Assembly (NCBI GenBank): GCA_032717465.1
Contig: CM064664.1
Coordinates: 5,161,173 to 5,225,172, forward strand
Source: Coenobita brevimanus
Taxonomy: Eukaryota > Arthropoda > Malacostraca > Decapoda > Coenobitidae
Reading direction: 5' to 3'
Length of the DNA: 64,000 bases
Part shown: positions 24,632 through 34,018 of the stretch, piece by piece
Numbering within the stretch: the first letter of the stretch is position 1
Layout: each line of letters begins with the position of its first letter
Notes under the pieces: generated by a model
Database searches by the model: none
Told to the model about the DNA's origin: nothing
The model's input: the letters and a program-made list of their open reading frames with translations, nothing else
Program-made: the position numbers and the translations under genes

Positions 24632-24647
24632 ACCATGGTGACGTCAG

Positions 24648-24883
24648 CAGCTGCGCCAGGTGTCGTGGTGCGTGATGGTGGTGGTGGTGAGTGACGACCC
24701 AGCCTTCCTCACTGCCTTCGCCGATTGGTCCCTCAATGGCCGCCTCCTGGTGTGGTCGACGAGGCTCCTGGTGGTCACTCGCCTTCCTAGGGACGACCTC
24801 GGGGCTCTACTTCTTTCCCACTGGACATTTTCCATGATGAACACCTTGGTGATCAATGATGAAACCTCAGCATCTGACAAACG
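24648..24883 (+). CDS. Ionotropic receptor, exon (pre-ligand-binding region)
   Basis: Acceptor TCAG at 24644-24647; donor CG|GTAAGA after 24883, leaving two bases of an Arg codon. The peptide runs QLRQVSWCVMVVVVSDDPAF, then FADWSLNGRLLVWSTRLLVV, then LSHWTFSMMNTLVINDE. The phrases SWCVMVVVVSDDPAFL and GRLLVWSTRLLVVTRLP are the hallmark of a large decapod ionotropic receptor family, recalled from family knowledge. It is the extracellular alpha/beta region before the S1 lobe. Phase and sequence continue exactly into the exon at 56601, across a 31.7-kb intron. The GC-rich, undisturbed coding sequence contrasts with the decayed transposons on both sides and suggests a gene under selection. Confidence 0.85.
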
Positions 24884-24907
24884 GTAAGATAATCAGCAAC
24901 CAAGAAC

Positions 24908-25190
24908 GTACAGTTGCGATCATGAGTAACGATACACTCGTGGGCTCATGGGGGAAAAAAAAAAAATTGACAGGTGGGAGTGACCACTGTAGACTCATAT
25001 GCCTGAAGGGAAGAGAGAATACCACACCAATGACAGTACACAACAATCTCGTAATCTAGTTATGGACATCAATGACGTAGCAGCGGATTCTGTATAGGCG
25101 AATTCAAAGAAAACACAAATGAAGTCCTCCACGAAACATAGATGATTTATGTAGCATCAATTAGAGTAAATAATAATAATTAAAAAAAAA
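24908..25190 (+). repeat. Short SINE-like repeat, copy 1, with AAT-rich tail
   Basis: About 255 bases starting GTACAGTTGCGATCATGAG and ending in AGAGTAAATAATAATAATT. It matches the reverse complement of 44327-44581 at roughly nine bases in ten by eye, including an internal A-run of differing length. The AAT tail at one end fits a retroposed short element. No convincing pol III A/B boxes were found. Confidence 0.75.
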
Positions 25191-25199
25191 AACGTTAAA

Positions 25200-26820
25200 C
25201 GAAAGGAACACTACGTTAGTGATGTCACTAACGTTGTAATGGTTAACGTATTTCTGCTCCAGTATCTGTAACACATAGGACAATATTTATGTGTTGATCA
25301 GATAATTAGCAATAACATTAACGTTGTGCCGTAAATAGTCCTGCAATGATGAGACACATAATGATCGAAGTAGATTTTCTTAGAGGTCGTCATTTTGGCA
25401 AACAGTCGGAAAACAAACAAATTGTCACTGTTGTTATATTCAAAATATAAGTATTATGTTAGCAGTAGACTAGTCTCCTCAGTCATAAAGTATACAGTAC
25501 CGTCGAGTAGAGGGCATCCATGACGATTGGTGCATGGGATTAGGGACTGTTTGGTGGGGGATGGGATGGGAGGGTCATGTGGGAGTGGTAGGTGATACTT
25601 TATGTGCTGCACGGAGGAATGAATGGGGTAACTAGGTATCTGAGCCTTAGGGGTGAATATCGACAATGACGGTGACATCAAGAGAGTGGACGGGGTATGG
25701 GGGTGGTGGGGTATTTGTGATGCGTGTGACAGATAAGGAGGGAGGTAAAGCAAAACATCACAATATTTGGCAGTCACACTTTAACACCCTTTGCTGAACA
25801 CTGACAACTAATGAAACATGGTCCCAAATTTGCCGTTCGAAACTAAGCAGCATATATCATAACAGTAATATACAGTATATCAGTAATGTGTTTATGATGC
25901 TGCATATATCAGTATAACAGGAGCTATGGTGAGGTCTGGTTACATTATTCACGTTATAATCTAGACATTCGCTTTACTTGCATCAGAGTCCTAGTCCTAG
26001 TCCTGCCAAGGCAGCTTGCATGGAAGGAACAAGATGCCTGTCACTGAACCACAGATCCTTTCATTAGCAAAATGCGTACCGATAATACGGTAGTTGTATA
26101 ACGCTGTATATCTTACGTTAACTCGATAGAAATAATAGATCGGGTCTACATAGGACTCAGTTCAGATCAGCAGTTAACCTTAAAAAGGCAGTTAAATGAT
26201 GGCACTGCATTTTATATTGCATTCATTCGATTTACAATTGCAATTAATAACAAAACTGAACTAGCTACAAAATTTACCTAACAGTTTATAAACCGGTACA
26301 ACATTTGTTAAGGTATTATCAATCTGTGTTATTACTGACGTGCTTATTCTAACATTATTATGTCAGTGGTAATGGTTCATGGCACCTGCTCCATAGTGAA
26401 CAGTCCCTACCTGCCTATTGCCCATGCAATGGTTATCGAGAAATATATATTACAGTTGGGTATGCTAGTCAAAGCCAAGAGATATTTAGTCAACAGTCGG
26501 TTTCTATAGCTGACTACTCATTTATATTATCAGATATATATTAATAATAGTGATTAATAAAAGCTGAAGACGTCAGCTTTTCCAGATGAGAGACAGTTCG
26601 CAAATTATACGGTTTGCCAGTTCACCAAATGACTGTTACAATGTAGTAGTTGCCGTGTATTGTATGGAGGATGTCATGTTTACCCATTTGGTTGTCAGGC
26701 AATCACGTCAGTGTAGTCAGATAATGACAGTATTTACTGCCAAGTGCTGTATTTTATAAAACAATTGTATTTATTAGGTCGGTACTTATCAGTCCAGTTT
26801 CATAAACCGATGTATAGTCA
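25200..26820. other. Intron sequence without recognised features
   Basis: AT-rich, with stops in all frames and no motif I can name. The minus-strand open stretch at 25454-25777 is low-complexity (Pro, His and Ser) and not convincing. Confidence 0.5.
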
Positions 26821-27408
26821 TGAACGGTTGTGGGGCAAGCTATCACACACGCCACGACCTCCGCACCGCACCTCAACAATGAACAGGCAGCACACCGAGG
26901 CTTAATAATCGGGCTATGGAAAAGTGGCTCAAACCCAACGCAAATCGCAAGCCAGCTGGGCATAATACGGACAACGGTGTATCGTTGGATCAGGAGGTGG
27001 CAAGAGGATGAAAGCCTGGATGATCGACACCGTGTGGGAGGACCACGAAAAACTAGTGCTGCCCAGGACCAAGACATAATTAATTATGCTCAAGCCAATC
27101 CTATATAAACAGCCGTCGCTATTCGACAACAGCTACAGCTGGATGTTTCTGCACTGTCACTTAGACGACGCCTGCATAGGAATGGCATACATCATCGGAC
27201 TCCAGCTGAAAAAAGACCTGACACAAGAGCATAGAGAAGTGAGACGAGCCTTCGCCGAGCGATATGTGGAGGAAGGGTTGGACTTCTGGGCTCGTGTAAT
27301 ATTTACTGATATTCTCGTCCACTTGCCATGGTAAACAGCACTGCTGGAGCAGGAATAATGCAGTGTAAGCCTGTCTACTTTACATAATAATGTCATTGTT
27401 ACCTAGAT

Positions 27409-28690
27409 CACACCTCCCATGAATGATGGAGATGAGGGTAGTGATGATAATGGAAGGTGTAGCCGAAGGCCACACCTCTCATGAATGATGGAGGTGTGGG
27501 TAGTTATGATGATGGTGGGGGTAGTGATAATGATGGAGGTAGTTATGATGATGGTGGGGTAGTGATAATGATGGAGGTAGTTATGATGATGGTGAGGGTA
27601 GTGATAATGATGGAGGTAGTTATGATGATGGTGGGGGTTGTGATAATGATGGAGGTAGTTATGATGATGGTGGGGTAGTGACAATGATGGAGGTAGTTAT
27701 GATGATGGTGGGGTAGTGATAATGATGGAGATAGAGAGATGATGATGGTGGGAGTTGTGATAATGATGGAGGTAGTTATGATGATGGTGGGGTAGTGACA
27801 ATGATGGAGGTAGTTATGATGATGGTGGGGTAGTGATAATGATGGAAGTAGTTATGATGATGGTGAGGGTAGTGATAATGATGGATTGATGATTGATTGA
27901 TTGATTGTAGTAGAAACTGGCGGTTCAACTGCCAGAGTCATATGCCGCCGGACAACAAGCTAAAAGAAGCAGCAGATAAATAGTGCATATTCAAAATAAA
28001 GTTAATAACTATTACTAGAAATAAAACACTGAAAACAATAAAAGAATGCTTAAAAGAAAATATCAATTACTTACAAACGTGGAAGGTGGCCCGCCTCCTG
28101 AAGAAAACTAAAAACATCAGTAAAATCGCTATAGGCTCCACCAAGCATTGAGGAGGGACAATAGGCACCATCTTCCCCCTTATTCCTATGGAGGAATCTC
28201 TGATGTAGCTCCCCCAGACTTGGACACTCGACCAGCAAGTGACGGACAGTAAGGGGAACAAGGCAATCATCACAGTACGGTTGAGTCCCACCACTCATAA
28301 GGAACCCATGTGTAAGCCCAGAGTGACCAGTGTGAAGCCTGGCAAGAGCCACCGCCAATAGCCGAGGCATGGAGGGGAGAACCCTTGGCATGATAATGAT
28401 GGAGGTAGTTATGATGATTGTGGGGGTAGTGATAATGATGGAGGTAGTTATGATGACTGTGGGGGTAGTGATAATGATGGAGGTATTTATGATGATGGTG
28501 GGGTAGTGATAATGATGGAGGTAGTTACGATGATGGTGGGGGTAGTGATAATGATGGAGGTAGTTATGATGATAGTGGGGGTAGTGATAATGATGGAGGT
28601 AGTTATGATGATAGTGGCGATAGTGATAATCATGGAGGTAGTTATGATGATGGTGGGGGTAGTGATGTTGTTGGGTGTAGTTATTATGGT
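27409..28690. repeat. 38-39 bp minisatellite, interrupted by a LINE fragment
   Basis: Units like GATAATGATGGAGGTAGTTA followed by TGATGATGGTGGGG repeat through 27483-27884 and again 28388-28680. On the plus strand 39-base units encode a repeated acidic/Gly peptide (YDDGGGSDNDGGS), but 38-base units break the frame, so this is not a protein-coding repeat. The array sits inside the split transposase. Confidence 0.9.
27886..28387 (-). pseudogene. LINE 3' fragment (zinc-finger C-terminus, I/Jockey type)
   Basis: On the minus strand 28391-28071 encodes LLAVALARLHTGHSGLTHGF, then PYCDDCLVPLTVRHLLVECP, the typical post-RT tail with a C-x2-C...H...C zinc site of LINEs that carry an RNase H region. 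The 3' UTR ends in a (CAAT)n tail at 27882-27905. It is inserted in the minisatellite; GATAATGATGGA flanks both sides, but this is also the array unit, so it cannot be proved to be a target duplication. Confidence 0.75.
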
Positions 28691-29399
28691 GATGAGTGTT
28701 TTGACGATAATGGGGATAGTGCTGATGATGTGGGTGATGGCGGTGAAAGCCGAGAGGTAAAAGGCAGTTAACTCACCCGGAACAGGCGGTTTGACCGTTC
28801 CATACAAGCTGGTGTTGAACAGGCACTGCACTAGTTAGCTTAAACAAACCAACGCTGTAATATGACGAAAATATACAGATGCTTAAAGTATCTGTAGACA
28901 TGCAGCAATATGAATGCACTTGCATTTACCCACAGATATGACGACAAGCACATCTACAAAGTGAAGTGGAGTGGCCACGTTAGCACCACATGTGGGCATG
29001 TATTCATCTCTGTGGGATGGGGAAGCTCGTTCAGATACAGGGGAAGTTTAATGCTGACCAGTATCTTGAAACCCTCGAAGAGATAATGCTTCCCACCATC
29101 CGGGCATATGCTCTTCACTATCCAGAGAGAATTATCTACATGCATGACAGATGCCCTGTCCACACCGCTAATATCGTCTGCCGATGGTTTGAAGATCAGA
29201 GGAATGTGGAACTCTTACCATGGCCGAGTAAAGGTGCAGACATCAATCCCATAGAAAATATATTGGCAAGTATAGTAAAAGTATGGGAGCCCGAGAATGC
29301 GAGGACGTCCCAACAGGTAGTGGACCATGCAATGCGTGAGTGGAAGATAATGAGGGGGAAGCCACAAATAGTATAAATTAACCATGTCGCTTCAGTTCC

Positions 29400-30845
29400 A
29401 CGACGACTACAATGCGTCTTGGAGAATAAAGGGGGATGGTCCAGAAATTGATGTCATGTGATAACGTATCACTACGTTGTGTAAACAATCTGTCATTTTG
29501 TATCGATTTTGTGGTATGTGTTATCAGTAATTCTTTATCTTGTATTATATAGCATAAGAATACGTGTCATTCTATATGGTATTTATCTCACTGTGTTGAT
29601 ATCTGTATTTCTTTATACTGTGTTGCTTTATGTAACACATGAATACGTGCCATGCTGTATGTCATTTATCTCAATGTGTCGATATATGTATTTGCGTAAA
29701 CTGAGTTGCATAGTCATATAAAATGTTTCATTCCGTTTGCATTCCTCCCAAAGTAGTCTGTAATTGTCGTTTTTCTTGATCATATGTGACACGATTCCTG
29801 TTCAATAATTCTTCAAGACTGTAATCGTAATGTATACAATTAGTTTTTTGGAATCCGGAAGGCTTTTTGCAGTGTTTTAATAAATTTGCTGATATACTTT
29901 GACGCTTTTGGTGTGGCAGTTTGTGCAAAATGTGCAATACAGTTAAGTTTTTACCAACAACAAAACAGTATATATATGTAATTCATACGAAATTCAAAAC
30001 AAATTTACTAATGGTAGGAGACAGTTACCGGCCATGTCACAGAAATAAGTTGGGGGGGGGGGTAGGTGTTTAGGAAAAGAGCACTTGATACACTTTAAAG
30101 TTTAATACAGTCAGAAAGCACAGTTTCTGGGACATCAGCGTGAGCAAGAGATGAAGCACATCTGCCGTTCTGGTCGGGAGGTGACTCTGATAGTTCCGGC
30201 GGGCGCACCACACAAACTGCTGGGGAGGCCATTCAATAGGTTGCCACTGTCTGGGTGTTTGCTTGTCAGCACAAACAAGTTTCGATATATACAATATATC
30301 AGAGGTTAACCACATTGTAATGGAACGTATGGGATCATAAGCATTTATTGTTCATGGAAAAAATGGATTGACCGATGTATTAAACTGTATAGTATCTCTT
30401 CGTCATTATCATACGTATTGTCATCATGTTATAAAAAAAATGCTGCTCTGACTGAATGACAAGTAATAATACGGTATATCCCAATTATAAAATCTAAAAG
30501 GTCTCTAAAATCATTTTTAAACGTAATATGATGTGATGATTCCTGCTGTGGTGTCTGTGATGAGTGTTAACTTTTGGAATGTTGTATGCGCCTTTGTGTC
30601 CACTTAATAGTGCGTAGATAAACAGCGTTTCGATGGTATAATGTATCAGACATTGCCTTATACCACCCTCTTGTGTCCTTTGTGACCATACACTACCGAT
30701 AACCCACTGCTGTTTCACGGGTGATTTTCATATCCCGATGATGACATATCGTCATACATTATAAAGCTATTCATTTTCACGACCGCATGCCATCATCCAC
30801 ACACTCCTGGCCTCCGTGTCTATGCCACCTACACCAGTATGTTTG
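29400..30845. other. Intron sequence, no recognised gene
   Basis: AT-rich. A minus-strand open stretch at 29937-29728 reads KRQSISANLLKHCKKPSGF and YSLEELLNRNRV; it looks protein-like but I do not recognise it and see no flanking support. A G-run lies at 30052-30062. Confidence 0.4.
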
Positions 30846-31536
30846 TTCTTACCTAATTGTTCTTACCTAATTGTATCTTTACAGGAATGAGTCAAGCTCG
30901 TACTGTCCCGTGTCTTAAACCATATTTATCGTACATATCCTTAAATTTGTGAATTGTTTTGGCACACACTATTTCATTCGGTAGTGCATTCCATTGATCA
31001 ATTGCTCTGTTTGGGAAACTGAATTTCCTTACGTCTTTATCACCTCTCTTCTTATGCAGTTTTTTGCAGTGTCCTCTTGCTGATGCTTCTCCATATGTTA
31101 AGTAATCATTTATGTCTATTTTCTCCTTTCCCGATATGCACTTATATAGCATTATCATGTCACCTCTTTTCCTTCTCTCCTGTAGCGTTGGTAGATTCAG
31201 TTTATTTAGTCTTTCTTCGTAGCTTAGGTCCCTGAAGCTTGGTATCCATCTTGTAGCGGCCCTTTGAACTTTTTCGATCTTGTCTATATGCTTTTTGAGA
31301 TGAGGACTCCAGACTACTGATGCATATTCCAGGGTTGGTCTATTGAATTATGTTATTATCCTTCTTAGCATGTCTTCATTTATGTATGTGAATGCTATTC
31401 TCATATTTGCAAGCAGTGTATACATGTTCCGTACCTTCTCGCTGATGTGGTCAGCCGGAGATAGTCTGTTATTGATAATCACACCTAGGTCTTTCTCTCT
31501 TTCTGATGTGTATAGGGTTTTATTTCCTAACTTATA
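30846..31536 (-). pseudogene. CR1-like LINE 3' fragment
   Basis: On the minus strand this matches the end of the CR1 copies at 32077-43190 and 50640-54360: KTLYTSEREKDLGVIINN region, then QRAATRWIPS-like and, in the open stretch 31158-30892, MIMLYKCISGKEKIDINDYL, GHCKKLHKKRGDKDVRKFSF and AIDQWNALPNE. It ends at two exact copies of a 14-base unit TTCTTACCTAATTG (30846-30873), the tail repeat of this family. The 5' end is truncated at a fold-back (next entry). Confidence 0.85.
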
Positions 31537-31552
31537 GGAAATAAAACCCTAT
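31512..31552. repeat. Perfect 16-bp inverted repeat at the CR1 5' junction
   Basis: Arms ATAGGGTTTTATTTCC (31512-31527) and its exact reverse complement (31537-31552) with a 9-base loop. The right-hand arm is not CR1-collinear, so the truncated element ends in a snap-back copy of its own sequence. Confidence 0.9.
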
Positions 31553-32032
31553 GTGTGTGTGTATCACAATGCACATTTTGTCACTTATAGAGCACACACA
31601 AACAAAAACTAATGGCAATGTCTGGTATACTGTAGGTAGTTGTGGACATCCCTGGCTAACTGGTGCAGTAGAGGGGGAATGAAGCAGAGGGTTGGCGGTA
31701 GTGGAGGTGTGAGGGACAGACAAGAAAGGGGGGGGGGGACTGGGTAGATCGGGGGAGTAAGGGCAGGGAATAGGAAGGAGGTAGTGGTAAGGAAGGGCAA
31801 TGTTGTAAGAGGTTTTCGTGTTTTGTGCATACAGGTTCAGACACCACGTATATATTATAACAACTTGGTTCTGTGTGAAATATAATAACAATAATGGTTG
31901 GATTTGTTTGAAAATCACATTATCCTAAATTGCTGGCTAGCGTATTTTGCAATAGATATTTGGGTATATTTATTTTACGGAAAAATACTACACTTACATG
32001 AGAAGGTAGTATGAAACGCACATACGAACGGG

Positions 32033-32033
<1 letters not shown>
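31553..32033. other. Intron sequence, no recognised gene
   Basis: A short GT run (31552-31562) and a G-run (31728-31737). The open stretches here are low-complexity Pro/Leu/Ser and unconvincing. Confidence 0.5.

Positions 32034-32076
<43 letters not shown>
32034..32076. repeat. (CA)n microsatellite
   Basis: Perfect CA run immediately before the CR1 copy. Confidence 0.97.
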
Positions 32077-32080
<4 letters not shown>

Positions 32081-32122
32081 GGAATAAAAAGGAGGAAGGT
32101 AGTAGAACCATGTCATGACAAG

Positions 32123-32373
32123 TATATAAACAAGATGATTAAGCTGATGTACTCAAATGTGGATGGAATGGTATCTAAATTACTAGAGATGAATGATTAT
32201 GTCAGAGAAAATGAACCACATATAATATGCCTAACTGAAACAAAATTAACACCAAGGATATCAAATGACATACTAAACTTAGAGGAATATAATATATGGA
32301 GAAGAGATAGAAACTTAAAAAAAGGAGGAGGAATTATAATATTAACTAAGAAAAATCTAAAAGTCAATGAAAT
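32123..32373 (+). pseudogene. CR1 ORF2 part 1: endonuclease N-terminus
   Basis: Open frame with MIKLMYSNVDGMVSKLLEMN, then HIICLTETKL (catalytic Glu of APE endonucleases), YNIWRRDRN and KKGGGIIILTKKNLKVNEI. The reading frame runs up to the target duplication CAATGAAAT at 32365-32373 and resumes with KLDIPSQVELI after 34027. Confidence 0.85.
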
Positions 32374-34018
32374 CTATCTATCTATCTATCTATTGCCAGA
32401 CGCCTCAATCCCGTTTGGGGTGGCCACAAACAAATCGCCTCCAAGTCGCCCTGTCCCCCGCCATTTCACTCCCCTGCTCCCAACTCACACCCCCCTCTCT
32501 CATATACTTCTCCACCCCATCTCTCCATCTCATCCTCGGCCTCCCCCTCCCTCTTTCCCCCTCCACCTCACTCACATACACTCTCTTCGTCAGTCTTTCA
32601 CCCTCCATCCTCTCCACATGGCCAAACCACCTCAGTGTGTTCCTCATAACGCTTCCTATCACATCCACATCAACACCACAACGCTCCTTTATATCCTCAT
32701 TCGTCAGCCTGTCTCTCCATGTGATTCCACAGGCTCCTCTTAAATAACTCATTTCCACTGCTCTCACTCTTGACTTGTGTCCTTTCAACAACGTCCAAGC
32801 TTCACTTCCGTACGTTAGAGTTGGTATCACAATACTGTCATGTAGTAACTTTTTCACTTCCATGCTCACTTCCCTGTTTCTTATCACTGCTTTCAAAGAA
32901 CCAGCAACCTTTCTTCCCTGCTGTACCCTTTCAAGCACTTCACCCTCCAAACCTCCATCCTTACTTATCACACTACCCAAGTACATAAACGTACTCACAT
33001 TTTCCAATTCCTCACCATCCAACCTCGCTGTACATTCACTGACTTCACCTCTCTCAAAGACCATCACTTTACTCTTCCCTACATTCACCTTTAGATTCCG
33101 TTTCTTACACACTCTCTCAAACTCATCCACCAAGCCTTGCAGCTCCCCTTCGTCTTCACTCAACAACACAGTATCATCTGCAAACAACAGTACAGGGAGT
33201 TTCCAAACACTATCCTCTCTCACCAGGGCCATTCCAACATCCACTACCCTACCTTGTACCTCTTTTATTACCCCATCCATGTACAGATTGAACAACCATG
33301 GAGACATGACACATCCCTGTTTCAACCCAACTTTCAAAGAGAAAAATTCACTTAGTTCACCATCCACGCGCACTGCAGCCTTCGCACCATCGTACATACT
33401 CTTCACAGCATTCAACAACTTCCCATCTACTCCATATATTCTTAACACTTTCCACAATCCTAGTCTATCCACCCTGTCATATGCTTTCTCCAAATCCATG
33501 AAAGCCGCATACAACTTCTTTCCCTTCTCTAGAAACTTTTCCACTAAAGATCTGAGAAAGAATGTCTGATCTACACAACCTCTTCCTTTCCTAAAGCCTC
33601 CCTGTTCTTCTCCAACTAATTCCTCTGTTCTTTCTCTAACTCTGTCAATAAGTATCCTACCATACACTTTTCCTATTATACTAAGAAGACAAATGCCCCT
33701 ATGATTACCACACACTTCTTTTTCCCCTTTTCCTTTGTACAAGGGAATAATTATACCTGACTTCCAATCCTCCGGGACTCTACCTTCCTCCCATGCCAAT
33801 CTGCACATCTTCCACATCCATTCTACTACTATCTCTCCCCCATGCTTCAGCATTTCACCACACACTCCATCAATTCCTGGGGCTTTCCCTGATTTAACTT
33901 TCTTCATTGCTTCCACAACTTCTATCCTACTGATTTCTTCCTGTCTTCTCACCTCCCTCCTTCTCCCAGCCATTCCCCAGCCACTTATACTCGCATTACT
34001 TCCATCCTCTACGTTCAA
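32374..34018 (-). mobile_element. RTE-like LINE, 5'-truncated, inserted in CR1 copy 1
   Basis: Flanked by a perfect 9-base target duplication CAATGAAAT (32365-32373 and 34019-34027). The 3' end on the minus strand is a (ATAG)n tail at 32374-32393, typical of the simple-sequence tails of RTE elements. 1,645 bp in length, cut off at the 5' side before the endonuclease. Confidence 0.93.
32405..34018 (-). CDS. RTE-like reverse transcriptase, 5'-truncated but open
   Basis: About 537 codons without a stop to TGA at 32405-32407. Motifs in order: KVKSGKAPGIDGVCGEMLKH, VPEDWKSGIIIPLYKGKG, NHRGICLLS, GFRKGRGCVDQ, AAFMDLEKAYDRVD (motif A Asp), VGLKQGCVMSPWLF, LLFADDTVLLSEDE (catalytic FADD), YLGSVISKDG, PTLTYGSEAW, and the C-terminal RWFGHVERMEGERLTKRVYV and RGRPRMRWRDGVEKYM. 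An open frame extending to 34132 uses antisense CR1 sequence beyond the insertion border and is not real. The endonuclease is missing, so the copy cannot move by itself, but the undamaged RT suggests a fairly recent insertion. Confidence 0.85.
   Translation of the reverse strand: MNVEDGSNASISGWGMAGRRREVRRQEEISRIEVVEAMKKVKSGKAPGIDGVCGEMLKHGGEIVVEWMWKMCRLAWEEGRVPEDWKSGIIIPLYKGKGEKEVCGNHRGICLLSIIGKVYGRILIDRVRERTEELVGEEQGGFRKGRGCVDQTFFLRSLVEKFLEKGKKLYAAFMDLEKAYDRVDRLGLWKVLRIYGVDGKLLNAVKSMYDGAKAAVRVDGELSEFFSLKVGLKQGCVMSPWLFNLYMDGVIKEVQGRVVDVGMALVREDSVWKLPVLLFADDTVLLSEDEGELQGLVDEFERVCKKRNLKVNVGKSKVMVFERGEVSECTARLDGEELENVSTFMYLGSVISKDGGLEGEVLERVQQGRKVAGSLKAVIRNREVSMEVKKLLHDSIVIPTLTYGSEAWTLLKGHKSRVRAVEMSYLRGACGITWRDRLTNEDIKERCGVDVDVIGSVMRNTLRWFGHVERMEGERLTKRVYVSEVEGERGRGRPRMRWRDGVEKYMREGGVSWEQGSEMAGDRATWRRFVCGHPKRD

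Larger units (their letters stand above)
26830..29376 (+). pseudogene. Tc1/mariner-like transposase, split by a 1.6-kb insert
   Basis: The N-terminal part at about 26875-27361 shows a helix-turn-helix (LIIGLWKSGSNPTQIASQLG, then TVYRWIRRW and GGPRKTS), a TAA at 27106-27108, then LRRRLHRNGIHHRTPAEKRP and WARVIFTD, the first catalytic Asp. A few bases after that Asp are lost, shifting the frame. The C-terminal part resumes at about 28939 (RYDDKHIYKV in one frame, then 28990-29376 in another) with GHV-like DNA, YMHDRCPVHTA (second Asp) and PWPSKGADINPIEN (catalytic Glu). I count 35 residues between the second Asp and the Glu, not the 34 of classic Tc1. No terminal inverted repeats were identified. 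The copy is dead. Confidence 0.8.

Noticed and set aside
27481..27678. Gly/Asp-rich open frame in the minisatellite
   Set aside because: It is only the translation of a 39-base repeat, and 38-base units shift the frame. No start context or conservation can be seen.
27409..28690. Possible CRISPR-like array
   Set aside because: Units are contiguous imperfect tandem repeats without unique spacers, in a eukaryotic genome.
32078..33569. Plus-strand open frames rich in Ser, Pro and Leu across 32370-33570
   Set aside because: They are shadows antisense to the RTE reverse transcriptase, which has clear motifs on the minus strand.
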